From Negativicutes bacterium (lineage in GTDB: Bacteria > Bacillota_C > Negativicutes > Sporomusales_B > JARLHX01), in NCBI GenBank assembly GCA_031292015.1, contig JARLHY010000042.1, positions 1 to 62,432 of the forward strand: 62,432 bases of DNA, given 5' to 3'. This document shows positions 1 through 8,231 of this stretch, piece by piece; the first letter of the stretch is position 1, and the number at the start of each line of letters is the position of its first letter. A program made the translations under genes and the position numbers. A model generated the notes under the pieces. The model did no database searches. It was not told where the DNA came from and saw only the letters and a list, made by a program, of their open reading frames with translations.

Positions 1-2
1 GG

Positions 3-110
3 ACGAAGCTCATCGGCCTTTTCAACGATCGGGCCTCGCTGCTCGTGATTACAGGCCGCAAAGAATCGGTGAGGACGATCGACGATCTGGTACGGATCAG
101 CCTGGAATAG
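3..110 (+). CDS. C-terminal fragment of an unidentified protein (BMC shell-like tail)
   Basis: An open frame enters from the left edge and stops with TAG at 108-110, giving the last 35 residues of a protein whose start lies outside the window. The fragment contains IGLFNDRASLLVITG followed by a short helix, which weakly resembles the last strand and helix of bacterial-microcompartment (EutS/PduU-type) shell proteins. That resemblance is by eye and could be chance. No terminator is obvious before the next gene, whose ribosome site starts about 105 bases downstream. Confidence 0.35.
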   Translation, partial: TKLIGLFNDRASLLVITGRKESVRTIDDLVRISLE

Positions 111-230
111 GGCGAAGCAAGTCCGCCGGGACGGGCCGTCAAAATCACCGATCGCGAGCACCACAGCACCTTTTCGCGGCTGGGGGGCCGGAGGGTCAGT
201 ACGTGCTGCGGCGGAAAGGAGTGAAACGAA

Positions 231-986
231 GTGATAAAAAAGAGCCTGGCGCTGATCTTTTGCGCTTTACTGTCGATCAGCCTTGCGGCGGCGCAACAGG
301 CAACGCTGGTAGGCGAAGCCCCTGTAGGGAAGTACTATTTTGAAGGGGTTTATCATTCCGGCAGCGACGACAACGAGCTGGACCTGGAGCTCTTGTTTGT
401 GCCGACAGCCAAAGAAGCGGGCGGGTATGACCACACCGTCTTTACCTACCGGGTTTATTTGACGGAAGAAACCTGCGCCTGCGTTGTGCGCAAAAACTAT
501 GCGGCAGATGGACAATTGCTGCAGGAATATCATTATGAACGTCTGATCCTTGTGCCACTAAGCAATGTAAATACGGTCAGCAGTGCGCTAAAGCTTATCC
601 GGGAACAGTCGCAAACCAGTGCCGGCGGGCAAAAGTTCACTGTTGCCGAAGCAATGCAGGGATTACAGGACATCACATCCTGGTTGAACAGCTTTCGGGC
701 GTTAACCCAGCGAACCGGGGAGTATCTTTCCGACCAGGAAAAAATTCAGATTGGCAATTTGGGCTGGGATATGCAAAATATCGGTTTCAATAATAAGGTG
801 AAATCTCTTGAAGGAACGCTAATGGCGCAAAAATGGGAGATTAGAAAATTGGAATATGAACTGGCCATGGAGCGCAATCTTGCCGGAAAGATCCCCCAAG
901 AAGCATTAACGCAAGCCGCGGGACAATTACGGGAAGCGCAAAAAGATTGGAAAGATTTTTTGGACAATTACCATGCCGCGGATTGA
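231..986 (+). CDS. Exported protein of unknown function
   Basis: A 251-residue protein with a GTG start behind AAAGGAG. The N-terminus is a classical Sec signal peptide (KK, then a run of Leu/Ile/Ala ending in AAA around residue 22), so it is probably secreted or periplasmic. The first half is beta-rich and mixed. Residues from about 115 onward are Gln/Leu/Glu-rich and likely helical or coiled-coil. No known family was recognised. Two nearby cysteines (CAC near residue 83) are the only Cys in the mature part and could form a redox or metal pair. It precedes two more envelope genes in the same direction. Confidence 0.75.
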   Translation: MIKKSLALIFCALLSISLAAAQQATLVGEAPVGKYYFEGVYHSGSDDNELDLELLFVPTAKEAGGYDHTVFTYRVYLTEETCACVVRKNYAADGQLLQEYHYERLILVPLSNVNTVSSALKLIREQSQTSAGGQKFTVAEAMQGLQDITSWLNSFRALTQRTGEYLSDQEKIQIGNLGWDMQNIGFNNKVKSLEGTLMAQKWEIRKLEYELAMERNLAGKIPQEALTQAAGQLREAQKDWKDFLDNYHAAD

Positions 987-1050
987 AGCGGCCCTTGATC
1001 AGCTTAGTACCTTCCGGAATAGGGTAAGCATTAATAAGGAGTGATATCAT

Positions 1051-1416
1051 CTGAGTCTTTTATTTCTCATCGGTTTTTATATTGCCATTTGCTATGCCGG
1101 ATCGAAGGTAGGAAGAAAGTTCGGGATAGGCACTACGCCGCAGTATTTTATACCGGTCTATCACACCATATTGCTGTGCAGGTGCGCAAAAATTTCCGCC
1201 TGGTGGTTGCTGGCGGTCTTGGTGCCGGGATTGAACCTAGCGGTCATCGTTTATCTTTATGGCAGTCTGGCAAAGCGCCTGGGGAAAAATTTCTGGCTTT
1301 ACGGGATCGGCGGCTTGGTGCTGGGGGTCAACCTTTTTGTCATGGCGTTCGACTCCTCTCAACCGGTGGAAGCCGCTTCAGGTCAAGACCAATATTTACA
1401 GGAAATTGGAGGATGA
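1051..1416 (+). CDS. Small DUF5684-like membrane protein, apparent CTG start
   Basis: The frame encodes about 121 residues with four hydrophobic stretches. The segment ISAWWLLAVLVPGLNL, followed by YGSLAKRLGKNFW, matches the pattern of DUF5684-type small membrane proteins (W-W-LL...P..N...AK.FGK), whose function is unknown. A TAAGGAG ribosome site lies at 1036-1042 and the only start-like codon in frame at the right distance is CTG at 1051; an in-frame stop lies just upstream. The first ATG-type start in this frame (TTG at 1171) would delete the first membrane segment. The stop overlaps the GGAGG of the next gene, so the two are co-transcribed. Confidence 0.6.
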   Translation: MSLLFLIGFYIAICYAGSKVGRKFGIGTTPQYFIPVYHTILLCRCAKISAWWLLAVLVPGLNLAVIVYLYGSLAKRLGKNFWLYGIGGLVLGVNLFVMAFDSSQPVEAASGQDQYLQEIGG

Positions 1417-1419
1417 AAA

Positions 1420-2178
1420 ATGAGAAAACGATTTATTGGTGTCTGGGTAGCTGTAGTTTTCCTATCGGCGCTGTTCATCGGCGGCTGCGGCGGCAGTAAT
1501 CAGGACGGCTCCAACGCAGCCCAAACCGCACCAGCTGCGACCGCTGCCGCTGATAAAGGCTCAACCACTCACAGGGTCTCTGCAGCCAAAAAGGCCGCGA
1601 AATATGATGCCGCCGTGACCGTAGGCGACAAAACCTACTTCTTCAGCGGCGACAGCTACTGGCGGTATTCTGTCAGCGGCGATGCAGTGGAAAACGGCTA
1701 TCCCAAAAAGATTGCCGCGGGCTGGAAAGGGGTTTGGTCCGATGGAGTTGATGCTGTCTTGAACGACGGCAACGGGAAATTGTACTTCTTCCGGGGCAAC
1801 CAATACATCCGCTACGACATCAAAAATGACACGATGGACGCGGGCTATCCCAAACCCATCGCCGGCAACTGGAAAGGCGTATGGCCCGATGGGATTGATG
1901 CGGCAGTAGACAACGGCAAGGGAAAAGTCTACTTTTTCCGGGGCGATCAATATATTCGCTATGACATAAAAAATGACGCAGCCGATTCCGGTTATCCGAA
2001 AGCTATCGGCAACGGTTGGCCCGGGGTCTGGAAGGATGGATTTAGCACCGTATTTCGCTGGCCAAATGGAAAATATTATTTCTTTAAAGACAATGAATAT
2101 ATCCGATATGATATAGCCAACGATTCGGCAGATTCCGGGTTTCCCAAGCGGATATCCGATAGTTGGAAAGGTCTGTAA
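1420..2178 (+). CDS. Lipoprotein with hemopexin-type repeats
   Basis: A 252-residue precursor: signal peptide and lipobox (IGGC, Cys near residue 23), an Ala/Thr-rich linker to about residue 60, then four hemopexin-like repeats. Each repeat reads roughly DAA...GK.YFF.G..Y.RYD...D....GYPK.I...W.GVW, the blade signature of a four-bladed propeller. Hemopexin blades usually bind proteins, haem or metals. In bacteria they are uncommon and often secreted. The family call is firm but the ligand is unknown. It is the last gene of a three-gene envelope cluster and is followed at once by a strong hairpin. Confidence 0.85.
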   Translation: MRKRFIGVWVAVVFLSALFIGGCGGSNQDGSNAAQTAPAATAAADKGSTTHRVSAAKKAAKYDAAVTVGDKTYFFSGDSYWRYSVSGDAVENGYPKKIAAGWKGVWSDGVDAVLNDGNGKLYFFRGNQYIRYDIKNDTMDAGYPKPIAGNWKGVWPDGIDAAVDNGKGKVYFFRGDQYIRYDIKNDAADSGYPKAIGNGWPGVWKDGFSTVFRWPNGKYYFFKDNEYIRYDIANDSADSGFPKRISDSWKGL

Positions 2179-2216
2179 AGGAAAACAGCTGCCGGGTACC
2201 GGCAGCTGTTTTCCTT
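2178..2216 (+). terminator. Intrinsic terminator after the hemopexin lipoprotein gene
   Basis: Perfect inverted repeat (AAGGAAAACAGCTGCCGG with its complement) starting at the stop codon, three-base loop, flanked by A-tract and T-tract on the two sides. It can terminate in both directions. Confidence 0.85.
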
Positions 2217-2571
2217 GGATTTCTCTATTTGCACCTATGATACTTGACCTTATAGCTATCAACTGTCGAAAATCACCAGCCAGCCCAATTCCTTCCTTCG
2301 ATGAACCAGAGGAACATTCTTTGATAAGAAACCCCACGGTAGACAACATCGGGGATGTTTTTTTGTTTGTCCATAATGGGCGGCAATATTGTTGGACAAA
2401 CTGTATAAAAAATAATTTAGTTTATGTTGGATAAAGGATTCTATATATTGAAGGAGAATATTCCCACCAGGGTAAACTCCGTGATTTATAAGGCTTATCG
2501 GAATTTGGGCAGCAAAAAAACGCGGAATGAATCGCCAGTTATCTGCAAGAAAATGATGGAGGTTTGATAAC
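2217..2571 (+). promoter_or_regulatory. Leader region of the GcvT-SHMT gene with two dyads
   Basis: This 355-base gap has no convincing ORF. A short hairpin AACATC-GGG-GATGTT (2346-2360) is followed by seven T, resembling a terminator. Its stem and GGGG overlap an upstream CCCC (2336-2339), so an alternative fold is possible. At 2365-2373 and 2393-2401 lie perfect 9-base arms GTTTGTCCA and TGGACAAAC separated by 19 bases, a possible operator. I looked for glycine-riboswitch signatures and saw none. Confidence 0.35.
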
Positions 2572-5214
2572 ATGACAGCGTTAAAAAGAACAGTCCTTTA
2601 TGACAATCACCTGAAATCAGGCGCAAAAATGGTGGATTTCGGCGGATGGGAAATGCCGATCAATTATAAATCGGGGATCATCGAGGAACATATTTATACC
2701 AGGAAAAAGGTCGGCATATTTGATGTCTCCCACATGGGAAGATTCGTTATCTCCGGTAGGGAAGCTGCGAAATTTCTGCAATATGTTTTGACGAATAATG
2801 TTTTTGCCCTTGACCTTAAGCAGGCGCAATATACCATGATTCCGAACGAGAAGGGTGGAGCAGTGGATGATGCTTATCTTTACCGTTTTTATGAAGATGA
2901 GTTTTTGCTTGTTGTCAATGCTGCCAACGCCGAGAAGGATTGGGAGCATTTAAACAGAGTAATAACGAAATTTGATGCAAGGATTAGCAATAAGTCGGAC
3001 GAGCTTGCAATGATTTCAGTCCAGGGACCCGACTCGAAGAATGTGCTCAGCAAACTTACCGGCAGCGTTAACCTTACGGAACCGGTAAAAAACGCACTGG
3101 ATATTCTCAGGGTTGACGGGAAGGAAGTTCTTGTTGCCAAGACCGGTTATACCGGAGAACCGCTGGGCTTTGAATTGTTTATCAAAGCGTCTGAGGCAGC
3201 CGTTATTTGGGAAAGGTTGCTTGAATACGGTGCTATGGCTATAGGCCTTGGCGCCAGAGATACATTAAGGCTTGAAGCCGGCCTGCCACTTTATGGGCAC
3301 GAATTGGGTCTGGATATTGACGGCAGGGAAATCCCGATTTTCTCATGCCCTTTGGCGAAATTTGCCGTAAGCTTTGCTGAAGCCAAAGGCGGGTATATCG
3401 GCAGAGAAGCTTTGGCAAAGCAATATGAAGGTTTTAAAAAGATCATGGAAAGAGATTTCGCCGATTTGTCGGCTTTGCCCAGAATAATCAAACCTATCGC
3501 ATTGCTGGACAAAGGTGTTGCCAGGGCAGGCTGCAAGGTGTTCAAAGGCGGCAGGGAAGTGGGCTACATCACCAGCGCAACCATGGTTCCTTATTTAAAG
3601 ACTGAAGGATATGGGCTGGAAAGCAAGATTACCGATGATAGAGCAATGAGAGCGATCGGCCTGGCCCTGCTTGACGGCGACGTGGAACTGAAAGACAATG
3701 TGGAGGTAGAAATCAGGGGAAACAAGGTAAAGGCTGTTGTCCCCCCATATCATCTGAAAAGCGATGCTCCTCCGTTTGCCAGACCGATTATTTACGGCGT
3801 TGAAGTAGACTGTAATTTTGACCGTTCAGCAGATTACAAGACCAAAGCCTTGAATCTGCTCGAAAGAAGTCATCGGAACACCGTATGGAGACAGCAGGAA
3901 ACCATTAACCTTATCCCGTCGGAGCAGACCCATTCCTCCGCTGTCAGACTGCTGTCGGTGATGGATCCTTCTTTCCGGTATGCGGAGCACAAGAAGACGA
4001 AATCATTTTATGACTATGATGTTTTTTATTATCAAGGTACAGGATTCATTGACGAGATTGAACATTTATTAATGGAAGAGCTGAAAAAATACCTGAATTG
4101 CACTGAAGTAGAAGCAAGGGTTGTCAGCGGTCAAATGGCCAACACGGCAGTTTTCAGTGCCATTATGGATTTCAAAAACAGGGTAAATAGAAAAAAGGAT
4201 GCCTCGCGGTTGGGCTATGTACTAAATAATCACATCATCCGGGGCGGACATCTGAGTGCCCAGCCTATGGGCGCCTTGCATGACTATATCGCCATTGATC
4301 CGGTCACCGAAAAAACCGCAGTTGTCAATTTCCCGGTAGAAAAGGACAACAGCTTCAAAATCGATGTCGAAGAAACGAAAAAGGTTCTAGAGAGATATAA
4401 ACCGGAACTCATCATCTTCGGTAAGAGCATGGTACTGCACAAAGAACCGGTGAGGGAAATCAGGAAGTTTATCGATGAACAGAAAATCAATGCTGTTATC
4501 ATGTATGACATGGCCCACGTCCTTGGACTGGTAGGGGATTACTTCCAAGATCCGTTTGCTGAAGGCGCTGAAATTGTCACAGGTTCAACCCATAAGACCT
4601 TTTTCGGCACCCAACGGGGAATCATTGCCGGCAATTACGACAAGGACGATTATAAATACGGATTATGGGAAACCATCGAAACAAGGGCTTTTCCGGGCAG
4701 CGTAAGTAATCACCATCTGGGTACCCTGCTGGGGCTGTTGATGGCAGCATATGAAATGAACAACTTCAAAGATGAATATCAGAAGAATATCATCCAAAAT
4801 GCCAAGTATTTTGCGAAATGTCTTAAGAATGCCGGATTAGACGTCGCCGGCGATCCTTCCATATCTTACACCGAGACTCATCAGGTAATCGTGAGAGTGG
4901 GCTATGGCACAGGGCCGGAAATAGCAACCAGGCTCGAAAACAACAATATCATCGTCAACTATCAGGCTACGCCGGAAGAAGAAGGCTTCACCGCTTCCGG
5001 CGCAATAAGGCTTGGCGTTTCTGAAATGACGAGATTCGGCTTCGGTCGCAAAGAGTTTGAACAGACGGCAGAACTTATGGCCGACATCGTTCTAAAGAAT
5101 AAAAACGTCAGGGAAGACGTGAAAACCCTAAGGTCTAATTTCACCGACCTGAAATACTGTTTCACCGATGAGAATATGATGAAAAGCCTGGAAAAATTAA
5201 TGGCTACTTTTTGA
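2572..5214 (+). CDS. Fused aminomethyltransferase (GcvT-like) and serine hydroxymethyltransferase-like protein
   Basis: 880 residues in one uninterrupted frame. Residues about 1-400 are a GcvT-type folate-binding domain (KMVDFGGWEMPINY near the N-terminus, GAVDDAYLYRF around the folate Asp). Residues about 415-880 are a PLP fold-type I SHMT-like domain with INLIPSEQ, RYAEH and TGSTHKTFFGTQRG, where Lys675 should bind PLP. GcvT makes methylene-tetrahydrofolate from aminomethyl donors and SHMT uses it to interconvert glycine and serine, so a fusion could channel the C1 unit. The SHMT half is divergent: it lacks the usual GYPG-type Tyr loop, so the substrate may differ. No other glycine-cleavage gene is in the window. 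Start ATG follows GGAGG. Confidence 0.85.
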   Translation: MTALKRTVLYDNHLKSGAKMVDFGGWEMPINYKSGIIEEHIYTRKKVGIFDVSHMGRFVISGREAAKFLQYVLTNNVFALDLKQAQYTMIPNEKGGAVDDAYLYRFYEDEFLLVVNAANAEKDWEHLNRVITKFDARISNKSDELAMISVQGPDSKNVLSKLTGSVNLTEPVKNALDILRVDGKEVLVAKTGYTGEPLGFELFIKASEAAVIWERLLEYGAMAIGLGARDTLRLEAGLPLYGHELGLDIDGREIPIFSCPLAKFAVSFAEAKGGYIGREALAKQYEGFKKIMERDFADLSALPRIIKPIALLDKGVARAGCKVFKGGREVGYITSATMVPYLKTEGYGLESKITDDRAMRAIGLALLDGDVELKDNVEVEIRGNKVKAVVPPYHLKSDAPPFARPIIYGVEVDCNFDRSADYKTKALNLLERSHRNTVWRQQETINLIPSEQTHSSAVRLLSVMDPSFRYAEHKKTKSFYDYDVFYYQGTGFIDEIEHLLMEELKKYLNCTEVEARVVSGQMANTAVFSAIMDFKNRVNRKKDASRLGYVLNNHIIRGGHLSAQPMGALHDYIAIDPVTEKTAVVNFPVEKDNSFKIDVEETKKVLERYKPELIIFGKSMVLHKEPVREIRKFIDEQKINAVIMYDMAHVLGLVGDYFQDPFAEGAEIVTGSTHKTFFGTQRGIIAGNYDKDDYKYGLWETIETRAFPGSVSNHHLGTLLGLLMAAYEMNNFKDEYQKNIIQNAKYFAKCLKNAGLDVAGDPSISYTETHQVIVRVGYGTGPEIATRLENNNIIVNYQATPEEEGFTASGAIRLGVSEMTRFGFGRKEFEQTAELMADIVLKNKNVREDVKTLRSNFTDLKYCFTDENMMKSLEKLMATF

Positions 5215-5234
5215 GGGCAAATTAAAAGCCTCAG

Positions 5235-5290
5235 ATCGCAAAACGACGCGTCGTAAGTACGCGTCGTTTTGCGATTGAAACGAGATTTTT
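5235..5290 (+). terminator. 16-bp hairpin after the GcvT-SHMT gene
   Basis: Perfect 16-base arms at 5235-5250 and 5260-5275 (ATCGCAAAACGACGCG and complement) with a nine-base loop. A T-run follows about ten bases later (5285-5290). Confidence 0.7.
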
Positions 5291-5550
5291 TCCATTGTAA
5301 ATCCGTAATAAATTATTCATGATAGTTGCTGCTGTTTATTATTTTCTCGCGGTTCTTATCACAATTGATTTTATTGCCTTAAAAATAAACAAAGTACAAA
5401 TTTTACGAGCAAAAAAGGGGGATGGGGAAAGGGATTGTCGAAATGGAATATTTAGTCCCGAAAGGGGGAAAGAATAAAATATCGCTAGTTTATTCAAATG
5501 GTTTTGTATTGCAGCCGACACCAATATGTTAATCATGGAGGATGGATTAC
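5291..5550 (+). other. AT-rich gap upstream of exbB
   Basis: No gene seen. The stretch is clearly more AT-rich than its surroundings and should carry the exb promoter. I could not choose a -35/-10 pair or a Fur box with confidence. Confidence 0.3.
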
Positions 5551-6186
5551 GTGGAACTCATTAGTTATATTTATTCTTTATTTTCCAGGGGTGGTCTTGT
5601 CATGTGGCCGCTATTGCTATGTTCTGTTATTGTTGTTGCCATTGTCCTGGAAAGGGGTATCTATTTTCGCAATGTAAAGACTGATGTAAAAGCGTTATTC
5701 ATCGTGCTGGACGAGCAGTTAAAGACTGGGGACCTGGAAAAAGTGCGGGAAAGTTGTGAAAATGTTAAAGGAGTTCCGGCAGAAATCCTGGCGAAAGCAT
5801 TGACCTATCAATTTGACGATAGTCTGCAACTGGAAAAGATTTTCGATGGGTTAGCCACGATGGCGGTATCGGATTTAAAATATCGATTAGACTATCTGGA
5901 AACCATCGTTACCCTTGCGCCGCTGCTGGGGTTATTGGGGACCGTGACCGGTATGATTCAATCATTTAGCGTCCTTACGATCAAATCAGGGCAACCGCTG
6001 GCAATTACCGGCGGAATCGGCGAAGCCTTAATTGCTACTGCAACGGGATTATGTATAGCAATTTTGGCCCTTATCGTACATAGCTATTTTTCGCACCGTG
6101 TAAACAGCATCATCTCGGATATAGAACGAGTGACAAATGTCGTGCTGAGCACGATTCCATGGAGGAAACCGTATGCAGCTCAGTAA
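5551..6186 (+). CDS. exbB: ExbB/TolQ-family proton-channel protein
   Basis: About 211 residues with a membrane segment near residues 14-35 and two more in the C-terminal half around TIVTLAPLLGLLGTVTGMI, the MotA/TolQ/ExbB signature. Together with ExbD it uses the proton gradient to energise an outer-membrane process. I prefer the GTG at 5551: the GGAGG at 5537-5541 abuts the ATG at 5542 but sits nine bases before the GTG. The gene overlaps exbD by 14 bases and heads a three-gene operon with a TonB-like partner. Such systems only make sense in a cell with an outer membrane. Confidence 0.9.
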   Translation: MELISYIYSLFSRGGLVMWPLLLCSVIVVAIVLERGIYFRNVKTDVKALFIVLDEQLKTGDLEKVRESCENVKGVPAEILAKALTYQFDDSLQLEKIFDGLATMAVSDLKYRLDYLETIVTLAPLLGLLGTVTGMIQSFSVLTIKSGQPLAITGGIGEALIATATGLCIAILALIVHSYFSHRVNSIISDIERVTNVVLSTIPWRKPYAAQ

Positions 6187-6580
6187 GTTGCGGATTGAGC
6201 GTTCGCCCCAAATCATGATCATTCCGATGATCGACATTATTTTCTTTTTATTGGTTTTCTTCATGATGAGCACCCTTTACATGTATGAACAAAATATCAT
6301 TCCGGTTGTTCTGCCGCAAGCTTCCGCAGCCCAGCCGGCTCAGGCCGCATTTGTGCCGATCACTGTTACCGCGCAGGGGAATATTATCTATAATCAGGAT
6401 GAAATCTCCCCTGACTTGCTGACAGCCAGAATCCAGATTGATTTTTTGCGTGAGCCTGATACCGTTTTTATAATAAGAGGAGACAGTCAGGCCGAATATG
6501 GCAAGGTGATTAAAATCTTGGACGAACTGAAAAAAGCCGGGGTGCGCAAGATAACCGTCGCCACTGAGTTAAAGCACTAG
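6173..6580 (+). CDS. exbD: ExbD/TolR-family protein
   Basis: 135 residues: short cytoplasmic N-terminus, one membrane segment (about 18-40) preceded by MIPMIDIIFFLLVFF with the membrane Asp that carries protons in ExbD/TolR, then a periplasmic domain ending in a basic/Thr-rich tail. It is translationally coupled to exbB (overlap of 14 bases, GGAGGAAACC ribosome site inside exbB). It forms the inner-membrane motor with ExbB and drives the following TonB-like protein. Confidence 0.9.
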   Translation: MQLSKLRIERSPQIMIIPMIDIIFFLLVFFMMSTLYMYEQNIIPVVLPQASAAQPAQAAFVPITVTAQGNIIYNQDEISPDLLTARIQIDFLREPDTVFIIRGDSQAEYGKVIKILDELKKAGVRKITVATELKH

Positions 6581-6641
6581 AAAGTAAAAGTGTAATACCC
6601 CAAAGGCAATTAGCCGGCAGGGTGGTTTTGGAGATGAAAAA

Positions 6642-7415
6642 ATGCGAAGAAGCTCCTGGCGTAAGGCTGTGACAGTATCTGTATTGCTGCACTGCCTATT
6701 ATTGTTGGGCATTGGCTGGAACGCTGCCGGCTACACTTTGACACAAAAAGAAGAACAGAATATAGAGATGGAACTTGTCCCTGATACTAGCGACATCGAT
6801 ACTGTATCTCCGGTTCTTGCTGAGCAGATCGTTGCTCAGAGTGTACCTGAAGAGGAAACAACAGTTGATTCAAAGAAAGAAACACCAGGGCCACCACGTT
6901 TAGAAGATAAGCGGGAGATTCCTCCGGCCCCAAAGGATCCATCGGTTGGCAGGGGGGCGGATAAGAATGCCCTGATGCTGTCTGAATATAGTAAAGAACA
7001 GTTGGATATGGTTTTAGCGAAATACAATCTGTTATTGGCTATGGATGCACCTATTGCCATCCTTTATAGTGACCGCGGTAATATTTATTATGACAAAGGG
7101 GAGTTCGATAAAGCTTTTGCCGACTTTAATCAGGCCCTGGTGTTAGATCCCCATCATCCTTCGGCCCATATCGGCCGTGGCTTTATTTATACAAAAAGAA
7201 ATCGGTGGGATCTTGCGCTGACAGACTTCAACCAAGCGATTGCGACATCCCCCCAAAATGCACTTGCTTATTACGGCAGAGCGCTGTGTTTTATAAAAAG
7301 TGATGATAAACAAAAAGCAATCAATGATTTTAGGGCTTTCCTTCAGTATGCGTCGCCTGAGTATAAACAGCTTATACAAATAGCGCGTCAAATGCTGGCA
7401 GAATTAGGTGGCTAA
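6642..7415 (+). CDS. TonB-like energy transducer with TPR domain instead of a TonB C-terminal domain
   Basis: 257 residues. Residues about 10-30 form a single N-terminal membrane anchor with the histidine-containing pattern (LLHCLLLLGIGW) seen in TonB. Residues 45-105 are an acidic/Pro-rich linker. Residues about 125-255 hold three tetratricopeptide repeats (YSDRGNIYYDKGEFDKAFAD, then HIGRGFIYTKRNRWDLALTD, then YYGRALCFIKSDD). A normal TonB C-terminal domain is not visible. Third gene of the exbB-exbD operon, followed by a terminator, so it is probably the motor's periplasm-spanning partner, with the TPRs as the docking module. The role is inference; the architecture is read directly. Confidence 0.8.
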   Translation: MRRSSWRKAVTVSVLLHCLLLLGIGWNAAGYTLTQKEEQNIEMELVPDTSDIDTVSPVLAEQIVAQSVPEEETTVDSKKETPGPPRLEDKREIPPAPKDPSVGRGADKNALMLSEYSKEQLDMVLAKYNLLLAMDAPIAILYSDRGNIYYDKGEFDKAFADFNQALVLDPHHPSAHIGRGFIYTKRNRWDLALTDFNQAIATSPQNALAYYGRALCFIKSDDKQKAINDFRAFLQYASPEYKQLIQIARQMLAELGG

Positions 7416-7418
7416 AAA

Positions 7419-7445
7419 ATAGACAGAGTGCTGTCTGTTTTTTTG
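7419..7445 (+). terminator. Terminator of the exb operon
   Basis: Hairpin AGACAG-AGTG-CTGTCT followed by a run of seven T. Confidence 0.8.
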
Positions 7446-7705
7446 GTGTAAATGACTATCGCGGTTTAACCGAACTTTTTAAAATGCCCTACGGCAACAT
7501 GTCGAGAGGTTGTCTTTATTCTTTTGCTTGCATGAGGATCATTTTGGACTTTCCCAGTAGCTGCCAATCATTGCATCTCCCAAACACCTGACCAGTTGAC
7601 TGATGGCGCCATAGAAGAGAATTGTTGACAAGCTTCGGAAAAATAGGTTAAATAATAATAGTCAACGATGGCAGCGATATAGGTGATGAAAAGAGTTGAT
7701 TCTGC

Positions 7706-8149
7706 ATGTATCTCCAGGACGTTTTGACGGCATTGGAAAGTAAATTTACTATCAAGCTTGCCCAGAGTACGTTAAGGAATTATCAGAATGACGGCTTGAT
7801 TCCTCCAGCCAAGCGGACCTCGCTTGGTCGCTGGAAAGGCACGGTTACAGAATATCCCGATGACGTGGTCCCCCAGGTATATGCTGCGTACATGCTCCAA
7901 AACGGTAGTATCACTGCGAGGCCTGCCATGATTGCTCGAGCCAGGAAACTCATTTCAGACATACAGAATCGGGTGCCTGATGTAGGCGAAGTACTGAGCG
8001 ACATGATGCTATGGATGGTATGTCGACTGTGGTTGTATCATGTGGTGAAAGCCAATTGGGGAATAGAAACTTATGCAGAATGGGACCATGATAACGAGGG
8101 ATTCTATATCAGAATCGTCGATACAGACGGCAAAACGTACATTTATTAA
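7706..8149 (+). CDS. Hypothetical protein with MerR-like helix-turn-helix start
   Basis: 147 residues. The N-terminal 60 residues (STLRNYQNDGLIPPAKRTS, then a basic stretch and a Tyr/Asp turn) follow the order of a MerR-type winged helix: recognition helix, YxxxGLI turn and wing. The C-terminal half has no recognised domain and contains a Trp-rich helix and a final beta hairpin (WDHDNEGFYIRI). No dimer coiled coil or effector domain is apparent, so this may be a small DNA-binding protein of unknown target. The ribosome site is weak (AAAAGAG, ten bases upstream). It stands alone, with more than 250 bases on either side. Confidence 0.6.
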   Translation: MYLQDVLTALESKFTIKLAQSTLRNYQNDGLIPPAKRTSLGRWKGTVTEYPDDVVPQVYAAYMLQNGSITARPAMIARARKLISDIQNRVPDVGEVLSDMMLWMVCRLWLYHVVKANWGIETYAEWDHDNEGFYIRIVDTDGKTYIY

Positions 8150-8231
8150 ATTCCTTCGGAAGCGCCGTGTTGTTTATAATAAGCAACGCTGGTGACGATA
8201 TAAAGTATAAATTCTTTCTTTGCCAAGGCGA

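Noticed and set aside
1561..2349. Long minus-strand open frame opposite the hemopexin gene
   Set aside because: It mirrors the repeats of the real gene, has no ribosome site and no family resemblance.
2217..2571. Glycine riboswitch before the GcvT-SHMT gene
   Set aside because: The conserved GGAGAG-type core and tandem aptamer pattern are not there.
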